From the NCBI RefSeq assembly GCF_019649055.1, contig NW_026570324.1, forward strand, positions 372,001 through 436,000: DNA of 64,000 nucleotides. Direction: 5' to 3'. The DNA comes from Paramacrobiotus metropolitanus (taxonomy: Eukaryota > Tardigrada > Eutardigrada > Parachela > Macrobiotidae). The notes under the pieces were generated by a model, which worked only from the letters and a program-made list of their open reading frames with translations, was not told the origin of the DNA and made no database searches. Position 1 is the stretch's first letter. Each line of letters begins with the position of its first letter. The position numbers were made by a program, and so were the translations under genes. Below are positions 1 through 12,100 of this stretch, in pieces.

Positions 1-1197
1 CACTGGTTTTTCTCATCTGACAGCAAGGCGCATTCAACCGGATTGCCAGCAGGAGCGGCAGCACTGAGTCAAGTATCTCCTGTGGAGAACTTGTCCCGTG
101 TTTTCATCGAGTCAGACGGCAGCTGGCCGCGGTGCAGGTCTCTCCTGTGGAGAACTTGTGCTGTTTCCACTGTTAAGCAGCGAGATCCTCTGTAGAGGAC
201 GAGGCTGCTGGGCACAGGCGCCGAGAAGCCACGAAAGTTGGCAGCACCGAAGGAGGTGCCAAAGAGATCTGTTTACGCGCTCCACCAAATTGGCTGTAGA
301 GCGACCTGCTGGTAGGCCTGACAAGCCCAGCAGAAGGCAGACTAGGTCGGATTAGGAAGGCGCCAAAACCGTGCGGAATACGGCTGCGCGGGATCGCATC
401 GTGGAAGAAGAAACGCGATCATCTGGATTATTTTGGCGGAAATCGGATCGGTAATCAGGTAAAATACCATTATTAATCATCGGATTGGTTAGCGCGTAAA
501 AAGCGCAATTCTCATTGGTCCTGACTGAGCTGAGACAGACGTAGGCAGAACTTTTGCACTCGGCGCGCAAGTCTGGCCGTCGATCTGTGACGTCACGTAG
601 GTCAGAAAACTTAGTGGGTTCACGTGATTGGTCAATTATATGAGCTGTGATTGGTCGAAATTTTTACCGGTAAAACTGAGCTAAATGATCTCGTAATGAG
701 CTAATAAGCATCATAATTGATCTTTTCTCAGCATAATTGATCTGATATGAGCTAGTAGGAGCTGTTTTTGACAAAAATAAGTTGAGGAAAAGTTGACCAA
801 CCGAACCTGAGATCGATCTTCGACCTTGAGCTGAGCTGGTAACGACCTCTACAGATGAGCTGAGATGATCTAATCTGATCTTTCATATGATCTTTTTCAT
901 CGAAAACGAGCTAATCTCAGTTAAATCGAGCTGATTTTAATCGAAAAGAGCTGAGTAAAAGGTGATCTGAGCTGAGCTGAAATCGATCAGCTGACCTGAG
1001 AACGATCTCGAAACAAACTTTTAGCAGCTCAGTTGATACCCGTAGCTGATTATAAGCATCTCCGAAGAGAGCTTATCGAACTTTTTATTGAAAAAGCGAT
1101 CTCCTAAACCGAACTTGAGCTCATCTCCCGAGCTGAAAGGTGATCTATAATGATCATAACGATCATACTATAACGTGTGTCTGAGCAAAACTGACAG
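1..1197 (+). other. Noncoding leader of the giant retroelement
   Basis: No convincing frame is present. An 18-base string, CTCCTGTGGAGAACTTGT, occurs twice, near 78 and 140. From about 600 to 1180 the sequence is built from short words such as GAGCTGA, GATCTGA and AGCTGATC, many of them self-complementary, so the leader could fold extensively. In this class the leader normally holds the primer-binding site and packaging signal; neither can be pinned down because the LTR edge is not visible. Confidence 0.5.
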
Positions 1198-4100
1198 GTG
1201 CGTCCAGTTATCCGATCAACTATGGATAAAGACAACGTGGAACCGAAGTCTAACAGCAGTCAGGGAAGCCGAGGCTCCCGCGGATCACAGCAAGGCGCAC
1301 CTGATCCGTATAAGAAGGATCTCAAACCTCTCACACGACCAGTTGAACATGAGCGGAATACACGGGCACCTAAAGCCTTCGTGAGGAAGGACTCACGAGG
1401 CTCTGATAGCACCTATCAGAAGGCACTCGAAGCAGTGTCAGCCCAAGAGAGCTCCAGTGATGAGCGGCAACGATCTCCCGCACCAGCGGCGGGAAGCAGC
1501 GAGGTGAACCAGCAGGTCACCAAAGAAGGAACGAGCTCACAACGAGCTAAGGAGATGGATGCAGCGGCACAGAAAGATGCCACAATCGAACCTGCCACAT
1601 CGGAGCAGGACAAGGAAGTGAACCTGGTTAAACCGGACCTCATCGATCAATCAAAAGCCACTCACGCAGACCTCAACGAGATGAGATTAGATGATCTCTC
1701 GTTGCAGGATGAGATCACAGATGAGGATCCATTTGAAACCCCATTGCATCCGACGAGATGATTAGGACACAGAAGTCAAATCGCTTGAACGAATCATACT
1801 TCACAGATGATGAAGAGACATTAAACATGTCTTTCCAAACCGCAATGAAGGAAGCTGATCGAGCTGAAGGGATGACATTGTTCAGTGATATACCTGAACA
1901 CCTCATCGAACGAAATTAGACAGGGAAGATCATCAATGTCCGATCTCCATCTCCAAACAGCCACACTTCAAACCTGAAAAAACAGATCAGACAACTGGAA
2001 TCTTCCCTGGAAGACAAAGAATGCCAACTCCTACAGAAGAAGCAGGAATACCAGAAGAGGATAAGCTCACTCGAAACTCATGTATATGAGATGAAGCAAC
2101 AGCAGGGCATTCTGGAAAATGCAGCGACCGAATGGAAAATCAGATATGAACGTCAAAAGGAGATCGCCGAAGAAGCTCAGAAGATCGCTGACGACAAAGA
2201 AGTCGAAAAGTTCATCGCGGTTGACGAGCTCAACGAGAGCATGTCAGAAGAATCGGCTGAAAGATCACGTCACTTAGCGGAATTAAAAGATCAGTGTGAC
2301 GAGCTTCGCAAGAAGGCGAACGAAGCTGAACTGAAACGAAACGAATATGCATCCAAGCTCGCCGAAGCGACACAGAAGCTGGCCACAATGGCAACGGAGA
2401 TGCTGAAGCTCAGGAATGATCTGAAGCTGAAGGAGGAGAATATCGGCATCCTCCAAAAGGAGTCCCAAGCTCATCAGAAACGAGCTGATGAAGCACTTCA
2501 AGTAGCGAAGGAGCTCACAGAGCTCGGTGCAACTGAAGGAGAACGACTTAAGAAAGGAATTAAAGAAGTCAATGAGGAGAACGAAAAGCTCACACAGGAG
2601 AGTCAAAAGTGGCAGGCTCAAGCATACCGGCTGGACACAATGGTCACAGCTCTCGAGATAGCTGACAAGAAAACCAACGAAAGGTTCATGAGCAGCTCGA
2701 GGAGAACATCAGGCTCAATACGGAGCTGACTGCGATGGCAACGACAGCAATGCTGAGAGAAGATGAAGCCATCGGCCTGAGAAACCAGCTGAGATCAGCA
2801 GCTGAGGAATATACTCGGATGGAAGGCGAGGTGACTCAGCTGGCCACAATGATTAAAAAGATGGAAAGTGATACTGAAAAGATCGTTCAGGAAAAGACAT
2901 TCCAACTTCACCATCATATGATGAAAGTAAATCTGGAAAACTCAGACCTCAAAAGAGAAAAGGAGGAGTTCCAGTTGAGAATCAAACGACTCGAAGATGA
3001 AAATAAAGGTCTCCAAATGACGAATAAACATAAGGATGAACAGCTCCTACAGTTCGGTGTGAAGAAAACTACCGACGAATCTCCCCCGCCCAGTTATAAC
3101 AAGGCACAGGAAAAAGGAACTGGCGGGAGCGCTCACTTCGAAATGCCGCTACGAACGGGTGGCGGCAGAGGCGATCCTAAAATCGAAAAAGATGATGAAG
3201 CCTCTGATAAACGGAACCCGTCGGGTAGTCACCAGCCATTTATGAGCTCCGGTGACCCATCGCAGTCCCAACAGCCAACCGAAACAGCAATTAAGGATGA
3301 CGGAAATCGGGATCCACGTTCCCCCCGACATGAACATGATGGGAGATACTTCCGGGAATATCGCAACGAACGAAACGACAGAAATGAGCGAGACGAGAAT
3401 CGTGCCCAAAGAGAGTTCAACCGCTCCATTAAAAACATGGGCCGAAAAACCGACCTCGCGACCTTCGACGGCAACCGCGATGCGGTGAACGGATGGATCC
3501 GGTTGGTAAAAGAAACCCAACGGACATATGAACTGACCGACGAACATATCTTAATCGACATGGCCAGCGCCGTCAGAGGACCAGCAAAGATCTGGTTTGA
3601 TGGTGAACGGGACATCGAAGAAGCCGAAGAGGAGGTCTATACAGTCACCGAATGGCTTAACAAATTTAGAGATGAATACGGTGATCGGAATGAAGAAGTC
3701 CTCGGCCTACGCGAAGCCATGGCCAGGAAATTTAAACCTGGAAAAGAAACACTGGAACAATTTTATCAGGCGATCATGTAGTTCAAAGCGAAGGCCATTA
3801 CCGAGCTACAGGCAGTTGCATTCTTGATCGATGGATGCAGAGTTGATAAGGACCTTTATCAGGCGCTGAAAACGAAGGGGTTCAAAACGCCAACGGAAAT
3901 CATGGACTTCTTCAGATCATGGGCCGCTGGGGAAGACAAGTACAAGGTGACCGAAGGTCAGCGAAACCAACCGGATAGCGTCACTATCCGCTCGGGCCAA
4001 GTTGAGATGGCACCGAGACAATACGCAGCTGCACCAGCTCAACAGGCTGAATATCGGCCGAGGTCTCCAGCTCCGGTCCAGAACCAAGTGACTTTCATCG

Positions 4101-4900
4101 ACAGCCAGACTGGACAACCGATCACGTATGTTATGGTCGCTGCGATACAAGCGCAGGCACAGGCCAGACCAGTGGCACCGGCTAATGTGATGCCGAACCC
4201 CCTGAACGTAGGGGTGCCACCTCAACAAGGAAGGCCCAACAATGGAAATCAATATGGAAACGGGAATAATAACTGGAACAACGGCCAAGGCAATGGAAAT
4301 GCCAACTGGAACAATGGCCAGGGAAATGGCAACTTTAATCAAAATCGGAATCAAGGGAATTACCAGCAGAACCGTGGCAACTATCAGCCTCAGCAGGGTT
4401 CCCGAACTGAATGGAAATTCGGCCAAATCGACGGATGGGTTACCCAGGGCGTGCAGCTGTGCTAAAACTGTGGATTCGGCAACCACGACGCACAGAACTG
4501 CATGTTCGCCAACATGTCACCAAACCGAAACCCGAACCTGTTCGCCACCCAAGAGTGGGAACGACTCCGCACCCAAGGCGGCTGGCGACAGGCAGTAGCG
4601 AACGGCTACGACCTGGTTGCAGCTTGGCGCCAGTTCAAGCCGCAGAACGGCGGCAACCAAGGAGGTGGCCAGGGTGGCGGCTATAACGGCGGCGGTAGAG
4701 GAGGCTTCCGCGGGCGAGGTCGCGGCAACGGACGCGGCGGATACGGCAACCGAAACGGAGGTGGCTGGCGCGCCAACAATAACGGTGGCGGCGGCGCCCA
4801 AAACAACGGTGGGTGCGGCGCGAACGGCGCTGGCCAGGGGCAGCAAAACGAGCAAGCCCCGCAGCAGAACATGAACCAGGGAAACGGCCAAGATCAGTAG
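1198..4900 (+). other. gag: gag block of the giant retroelement (fossil)
   Basis: In order this block encodes: an acidic, Ser/Lys-rich N-terminal part (1198-1761); a long heptad-type coiled coil rich in Glu, Lys, Leu and Ala (about 2090-3050); a capsid-like segment near 3440-3780 with FDGNRDAVNGWI and an EEVLGLREAMARKF stretch, typical of retrotransposon gag; then an Asn/Gly/Gln-rich stretch (about 4215-4390) and an RGG-like Gly/Arg/Asn-rich tail (about 4640-4900). A Cys/His cluster near 4440-4510 may be a zinc-knuckle remnant. Gag normally forms the particle shell and binds the RNA. The large coiled coil and the prion-like tail are unusual additions. The block is broken in several places and is treated as a fossil. 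Confidence 0.7.
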
Positions 4901-7416
4901 CCGCCGGTGAGCCTACTGATCCTCCCGAACCAAAACCACCGGATAAAGGAGGAACGCAGAATCGGACTGCGAAAGAGATGGCTCAAAAGATGCCATCACA
5001 AGTGGGCAAAGGACCACCACTGCAGAATCGGACTGCAGATGACACGGCTTATAAGATGCCATCACAAGTGGGCAAAGGACCACCACTGCAGAATCGGACT
5101 GCAGATGACATGGCTTATAAGATGCCATCACAAGTGGGCAAAGGACCACTGCCGCAGAATAGTACTGCGAAGTCACCGCAGAATCAGACTGCAGGTGAGA
5201 TGGCTCAAAAGATGCCATCACAGGTGGGCAAAGGACCACTGCCGCAGAATAGTACTGCGAGCAACCAGGTGAACAATAAGGCGAGATCACCTTACTGCAG
5301 CGAAGAGAAGCTGAAAGAACGACGTGCTCAGCGTAACGAGATCATCCGAAAAGCGAATTTGAAAAAGAAAGCAGAGGAAGAGAAGGAGACGGACGATCAA
5401 CACGCCAGGTTCCGAGAGTTCCTGCGTAGCCAAAAAAGGTACATCCCACCACCTCCCACACCAGTGCGAGATCATGGAGCAAGTGAAGCCGCTAAAAACA
5501 ACGACAAAGAGGTCGTCTCAACCGGTCAGACAAAGGAGCTGACGTTGCGAAACGTGCAGCTTAACGAAAGCGAACAAGCACAACAGGTCTCCGATGACTC
5601 GCTGGATGATGCAAACGCATTGCAAGAAAAGCACATGTGGCAAAAGGTGGCATATCGACCCAACGGAAATCATGGGATGTGGATACCGGTTACGCCGAAA
5701 GCGAAACTGAAAGGACAAATGTCGCAAGAAGATTACTGGCACATCAAACAAATACAAACGGACGCTGCGAGGATACAACTCGAGGAGTTGGTTACCGGGA
5801 AACCAGCTCCAGGGTCAAAGAACCCAGTCCCAGTGTGTAAGAAGACACCTGCTGACTTATCCAAACCGACAAATGCCCCACCAGAAGGCAAACCGCTGAA
5901 TTACGGAGAAAAAGTTCCGTTACAAAGGTTGCAAAACGGCGGATTTACCATAAAAAGGGTGGAAAAGTCACCTGATCTGTCACAAGCGCTGCAGAAAGAT
6001 GCCAATGATAAATCACCAGCCAGAACAGATGGGATGTCCTCACAAATTGACCCAACTCGAACGAATAACGAGTGGGCAAAGAAGATAACCGACTGGATGA
6101 AGGACAACGAGCATAAGATGATCATCTATGAGAGATCACCAGAAGAACTGCGAGATAGCGAGGAAGATGAGCTGACACTGGCTGAGCAGATTACAATGGA
6201 GGTCATCGACAAGCTGCGTGATAAACCGAAAGATGACGTAAAAGGAACCAAGTTGTATCAGACCATCACTGAGGTAACAAAAAGGCACATAGAAGTTGCG
6301 AAGGGGCAACTAAACGAGGTCAAAGAGACCACCAGTGATGTAAAAACTGCATCGAAAAATGAATGTGAGGAGTTAAAAAGCTCAAAGGAGATGAAGAAAA
6401 GAGAATTCTACGATGTCCGAACTGAGGTGCCACATCGTATCGATCATCTGAGCTCGATACTAAAAAAGAAAAGCACTTATGCGAACGGGCAGGTGCTTTC
6501 TTCAACGGTCAATATGGATCCGAGACCAGTATCACTAATACCAGTCAAATGTACGGTCCGGAAGTTAAAAGTTCAGAACGGAAGCTTGCCGAAAAGGATC
6601 GAGGCCTACACACATGAGGTCAAAATCGGAGACAAAAAGGTCATAGCGATGCTGGATACTGGAGCTGAGACATCGCTGATCAGTAAACCGTTCTGTGAGA
6701 AAAATGGACTTCATATCCTACCGCTGCCACCAGATAGGTTGGTGAAGATAAATGGAATCAGCGGCACATCGGGATTTGTCGTCACACATTATTGCGTGGC
6801 ACCTGTAACGTTGAGAAAACGAACTACGGAACACTCCTTCTACGTGCGGCCGAAGACGGACGACGTACAAGTCCTATTGGGACATGACTTCCTGGCGACA
6901 AAGTTCGTCCTGATCGATAATCATGGAGAGGAGGAAGTCGAGGATGACCCGAAGTCAAGTGCCAAAGTTCAAGCCGGAAAAGTTGCTGAACTTGTAATGG
7001 AAGCTGCGAAAGCTAAATCGGAGCAAAGGGCTATCCCAGTACCAGAGGCACTGGGATCAAAAGAGATGAACATAAAAAGGGGAGGTTCATCCGCCCAGCT
7101 GTCGATAATCGAACGGATGACAGCTGTCCAACAGGAGATCACCACCAAGTTGGGGAGATCATCAGCTAAACCGATAAACCGGGCAAACGTCGTTATCCCA
7201 GTACCAGAGGCACGGGAAACGACGACAGATGATCAAAAAGGAGCTGGTCAAGGAGCTATCCCAGTACCAGAGGCACTGGGAACACAAGATGAAACTCCTT
7301 TGACGCTGGAGCAAATCGCAGCTACACAAAAGGAAGCAGCAATTGGAGCAAAACGAGCTCTCGTACCCGGCATGGAATGGACGAAGTTATCCCAGTACCA
7401 GAGGCACTGGGAATAA
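4813..7416 (+). CDS. Aspartic protease-bearing frame of the giant retroelement (fossil)
   Basis: An 867-codon open frame. The protease signature LDTGAETSLIS lies near 6650-6680 and a second typical patch, VLLGHDFL, near 6870-6895, so a retropepsin-like domain covers roughly codons 590-700. Ahead of it is a tandem repeat of about 66 bp (4955-5265) whose unit reads KMPSQVGKGP and NRTAD or similar, followed by Lys/Glu-rich sequence. After the protease a short motif IPVPEA recurs about three times (near 7030, 7195, 7255), and the bases encoding it recur once more near 7390. In Ty3/Gypsy elements the protease matures Gag and Pol. The frame overlaps the end of the gag block in another frame, as expected for a gag-pol join using recoding. 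The start shown is simply the first Met of the frame. Confidence 0.75.
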   Translation: MRRERRWPGAAKRASPAAEHEPGKRPRSVAAGEPTDPPEPKPPDKGGTQNRTAKEMAQKMPSQVGKGPPLQNRTADDTAYKMPSQVGKGPPLQNRTADDMAYKMPSQVGKGPLPQNSTAKSPQNQTAGEMAQKMPSQVGKGPLPQNSTASNQVNNKARSPYCSEEKLKERRAQRNEIIRKANLKKKAEEEKETDDQHARFREFLRSQKRYIPPPPTPVRDHGASEAAKNNDKEVVSTGQTKELTLRNVQLNESEQAQQVSDDSLDDANALQEKHMWQKVAYRPNGNHGMWIPVTPKAKLKGQMSQEDYWHIKQIQTDAARIQLEELVTGKPAPGSKNPVPVCKKTPADLSKPTNAPPEGKPLNYGEKVPLQRLQNGGFTIKRVEKSPDLSQALQKDANDKSPARTDGMSSQIDPTRTNNEWAKKITDWMKDNEHKMIIYERSPEELRDSEEDELTLAEQITMEVIDKLRDKPKDDVKGTKLYQTITEVTKRHIEVAKGQLNEVKETTSDVKTASKNECEELKSSKEMKKREFYDVRTEVPHRIDHLSSILKKKSTYANGQVLSSTVNMDPRPVSLIPVKCTVRKLKVQNGSLPKRIEAYTHEVKIGDKKVIAMLDTGAETSLISKPFCEKNGLHILPLPPDRLVKINGISGTSGFVVTHYCVAPVTLRKRTTEHSFYVRPKTDDVQVLLGHDFLATKFVLIDNHGEEEVEDDPKSSAKVQAGKVAELVMEAAKAKSEQRAIPVPEALGSKEMNIKRGGSSAQLSIIERMTAVQQEITTKLGRSSAKPINRANVVIPVPEARETTTDDQKGAGQGAIPVPEALGTQDETPLTLEQIAATQKEAAIGAKRALVPGMEWTKLSQYQRHWE

Positions 7417-9173
7417 AAGCTGTCAAAGTTTGGAACGATAAGAAGTTCGAAAAAGTACGAGAAGTTCCGAAAAAGACGACGGAAGCTGAACAGATACTCA
7501 CAAGTGAGATCCGAGATAAAGCGATCCAACAGCTGAAAAATCATTAGGACGAAAAGGAACTGGAGATCATCGAAATCTCACCTGACGAGCTCAACGTGAA
7601 ACCGAGATATGGTGGCTGGCTAAACGCAGATAACGACAGCACCAACCCGTTTGCTTGCCTCAACTACATGACACTGGAAGAACGTATTAGCAGTTGTCAT
7701 CACGGGTACAATGAGGATCCGTGCAGAGTGCAACCTCAACAGGAATGTAAAGAATGCTCACTAGAAGCTCATCAAGATGATCTCTCTGAATGGCCAAAGT
7801 GCAACGCGGCAATCGAAGACATGAAAGGGCATGTCCAAAAGGAAGTGAAAAGTATAAGTCGGACAAATCCGATGTGGAATCAGCACATTGAGCGATACCA
7901 TTGGCAACGATACAAAGAATGGCTATCATGCGTCCGAAACTTCATCGAAACAAGAGGGAAATGGATACGTCACTGGGAAGATTGTTCCGACCAGCAGCAG
8001 CTGGACTCCCCAGAGACTAAACGATATCAAGCAAAGTTTTACAGAGAGATTCATGAGATATTTGATGAAGGAAAAATGTGGGAGGACGTGAGATGTGAGC
8101 TGTTCTGGGACTTCCGCACCAACCGCTTGTACAAGGATAAAGGAAAAACGATTATATTCCCCACCGGACTTGGCGAACCGGTGTATGAGCTATTTGAAAA
8201 GTTTCATAATGCACTGGTGAAGAGAGATGAGGGATCCTTCGACAAATACTGGAAAAAGTTGGAAGCAGAGTTCCCACCCCCACCAGATAACGACATACTC
8301 GAGCTCAAAGTATACAGGAAACGAAGAGAAATCGGAGCAACTGGTCTTCCACAGAAGAAGATCACATTTGCACCAGCTAAAGATGAAGCTGATTTCCCAC
8401 AACGTGGACATGAAAAATGGTGCATCTACGAGATGACTCCGAATAACGAGCTGCTCACCGATGACTTGAAGGCGAACTGTGTCTTCATTGGGACTAGAGA
8501 CCCATCGGATATGAGGAAACCGCCGACGCAGAGGCGGAGGTGATCGAAGTCGAGGAAGACAGATCGCAAACAGCATTTGAAATCGCACAAATGATAACGG
8601 AAAGAGGAAAGATGTGGGAAAAGTTCAACGAGGAGCTCCAAAAGATCTCTGAAGGACATCAAGACCCAGTAACAAAGGCAAAAGAGGACGAAAACGAACT
8701 CGATAACGGTGAGGAAGGTCCACCGATCGAGAAAAGTCGATTAATGAGCCTTGAGGAGATCGATGAGCTGGAAGGAGCAGCTCCGGACGATGAGAAGCCC
8801 ACCTCAGATGATCGGAGATCATCAGTGAAAATACGTGTAACGCGCAGTCATCCGAGAATCGCAGCTAAATATGGAAGAAAAACGAAGGAAACGGGCAAAC
8901 CTCTGCCCAAAAATGTGACAATGAAAAAAACTTAGCGATTTACGAGGCGACGAAGACGAAGTCTCATCTGGAAAAGGAGCTGATGAGCGACCACTTGAAC
9001 ATAGAGCTGCAAAAGATGATGAGAGCAGCAACTCAGATTCAGATTGGACGAGTTCAAGTGACAATTCAACGACTTCAGAAGATTCGGAAGTAAACGATCT
9101 CTCAGACCAGGAGGACCTGCTCGATCTCGATGAAGATGACGAGGTCGATGAAGGAAAGGAGCAGGAGATCAAA
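7417..9173 (+). other. Frames between protease and RT of the giant retroelement (fossil)
   Basis: Two open frames are readable, 7596-8543 (315 codons) and 8540-8935 (131 codons). The first is rich in Trp, Cys, His and aromatic residues, with clusters such as CRVQPQQECKEC and CHHGYNEDPC. The second is strongly acidic (Glu, Asp, Lys). The stretch up to 9173 is also Glu/Asp/Ser-rich. No known domain is recognised. Most Ty3/Gypsy elements have only a short linker between protease and RT, so about 1.7 kb of extra coding-like sequence here is unusual. Confidence 0.5.
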
Positions 9174-12100
9174 GTGCGAAGAACGAAGGTTCAACGGATG
9201 AGATTAAACCGAGAGACCATCAGAGTCTACAGTGATCAACGGATCTTCCTGAAACCATCTGTCTGCACACGTGTCAAGGTTAAGATGGCACGATTCGTAC
9301 CTGCTAACGAAAAGCTGATGTTCACACCTGTCTTCCAAGTGGAAACCGATGTTCAACCGTTAGCCGGAGTAACAGATCATAAAGGAAAGCACTTTGATCT
9401 GGTCATCGCCAACCACAGTATTAAGCGGCAAGTGGTGAAAAAGGGGCAGTTCCTTGGATATGTGGAGCCATACGATCACATGGAGAACGTCCAGATCAAT
9501 AGTGGCACAGTAAGGAACGTGCTCTCAGATCCAACAGTTGATGACGTAACGAAGGCTGAACTGACAAAGATCATTGGTATCTTAAAACTCGGACCGGACC
9601 TGACACAGGAACAGAAGAATGATGTGTATAACGCATTCTGGGAGTTCTGGAAGGTGCTTCCCACATCAAAGAAACCGTATGGAGATGTCAAAGGGATCAC
9701 CCACGTGATTGATACGGGAGATGCGAAACCGGTAAAGTGCAATCTCGCCAGAACCAGCTGGACAGGTCGCGAGTTCATAACGAAACACATCGAAGAGATG
9801 CTTGCGCAGGACGTCATCGAGCCATCAGATGCCGACTGGAGTTTCCCGGTCGTGCTGGCAGCTAAAAAGAACGGTGACGGAACAATGGGAACCAGATTCT
9901 GCGTCAACTACATCATGTTGAATAAGCTAACGAAGAAGAATAATTATCCGTTACCAAACCCGGATGAGTTGCTAGATGCGTGCGCAGGCAACAAATACTA
10001 TGGGAAAATGGACCTGCAAAGCGGATTCTGGCAGATCCCCATGGATCCGGAATCGATCAATAAAACGACGTTCGTGACTCAAGACGGCATGTATCGATTT
10101 AAAAGAATGCCGTTTGGAGTCTGCAATGGACCTGCAACGTTCCAACTCTGTATGGACAGAGTTCTGTCCAAAGCGAAGCGAAAGGGCTGCGTCTTCGGAT
10201 ACATCGATGATGTCATTTTTGTTGGAAAAACTTGGGAGATTTTCATTCAAAATATGAGGAACGTCCTTCAAAGTTTGGTCGAAGCAGGTTTCACCATTAA
10301 ACCAACGAAATGTGAATTTGGAATGCGGGAGATAGGATTCCTGGGTCATATACTCAGTGAAAACGGAGTTCGGATGGATCCTGAAAAGATCACCGCAGTA
10401 TCGGAGTTCAAACGACCTCAGACTGAACGACAGCTGAGATCATTCTTGGGACTGGCGAACTACTATCGGAAGTTCATAGCCGGCTACGCACAGCATACCT
10501 GTCATTTATATGAGCTGTTGCGCAATGACAAACACGTCAGAAAAGACTGGACAGAAGTTCACACGAAGGAGTTTGAGAACTTGAAAAAGTTGCTATGCGA
10601 AGGTCCAGTGCTGGCAAAGTTTGATCCAGCTAAACCGACAGTTATTGAATGCGACGCGAGCAAAGAAGGAATTGGAGCAGTCCTGTCACAAGAAGGTCAT
10701 CCAATTGCCTGTGCGAGCCGCGTCCTACATGGAGCTGAAAGGAACTACGGTGTTACTGAATGGGAGTGTCTGGCGGTTGTATTTGCCGTCAGAAAGTTCA
10801 AACCGTACATCGATTACTCCGAGTTCACCGTACGAACTGATCATCAGGCACTGACGAACTTGCTGAGATCAGAAACGAACAAAGTCGGCATGAATCCGCG
10901 ATTAACGAGATGGGCGATGGCACTACAAGGCCATCAGTTCAAGATCGAGTACAAACCGGGAAAGTACTGTGATAACGCGGATGCTTTATCGAGAGCACCT
11001 ATCGAAGGTCCGTCATGCCACGACGAGGAGTTCGACGAAATTCCGAACTTCGAGGACATCAAAAAGGAGTACGACATAAAAGAACCAGCTATAGAAGCCT
11101 GGCAGCTATTCGTTCAGATGGCCGAAGAGAGAGAAAAGCGAATAAAAATCAACTCGGTTACGGTGAAAGAGTCGGCTGAGACATCGGTCAATGTCAACCG
11201 TCTTAAAAGCGGAGGTGGACTTGACTCGGCAGCTCAGAGAGCTGAGCCTAGCGAGCGAAGTAAAGATCGAGATGATCTCTGGGAACCAGATAAAGTTGCG
11301 CAGGCATTAAACGAGTGCCCAATAAAGCTGCTGAAGTTCCATAAAAAGACGAATAATCGGCATAAACCGTTGCCAAGATGCAAAGTCATCTCCGACTGGA
11401 ACGAGCTCGGTACAGCAACGGTGCGCATTGTCAATCTGCAAGGAGATGATGAGGAAGTAGATGATTCGAATCTACAACTGCGGAACAAGCAGCTAAAAGA
11501 TCCTCACCTTGCGATGATTATCGATGAACTGGAGCACCTACCGGATGCTGAAACGAGATCAAAGTTTGAAGTTCATTATCAGCTGTGGAACGGAATCTTA
11601 TATCGGATAAAAGATAGTAAAGGTAGATTAGCAAGGACATACGTCGTACCACTGTCAATGAGGAGAGCGATCATCCATGCGCTGCACGACGAGAAAGCGG
11701 CAGGTCATCTTGGATTCGAAAAGACGCTGGCAGCAATTAGACTGCGATATTATTGGGACAGAATGAGTACGGACGTGAAAAATTATATACTCGCATGTCA
11801 AGGATGTCAGTTCCACAAAACACCAAGGAAGTGTCCACCCGGAAAGTTGCAAGAGATTAAAGTGGGACATCCTTTCTTCCGAGTATACGCTGACCTGAAA
11901 GGACCGTTATTACCGACAAAGAAGCGTGGATATAAATATATAGCGGTATTCATCGATCAGCTGGCGAAATATGTGATCGCGGTACCAATGAAAACGGCAA
12001 CAGCGAAGGAGTTTGCCAAAGTCTTCGTAAAACACGTGATATTGGTACATGGAGCACCGCACATCTTGCATACAGATCGTGGAAGGCACTTCACAGCAGA

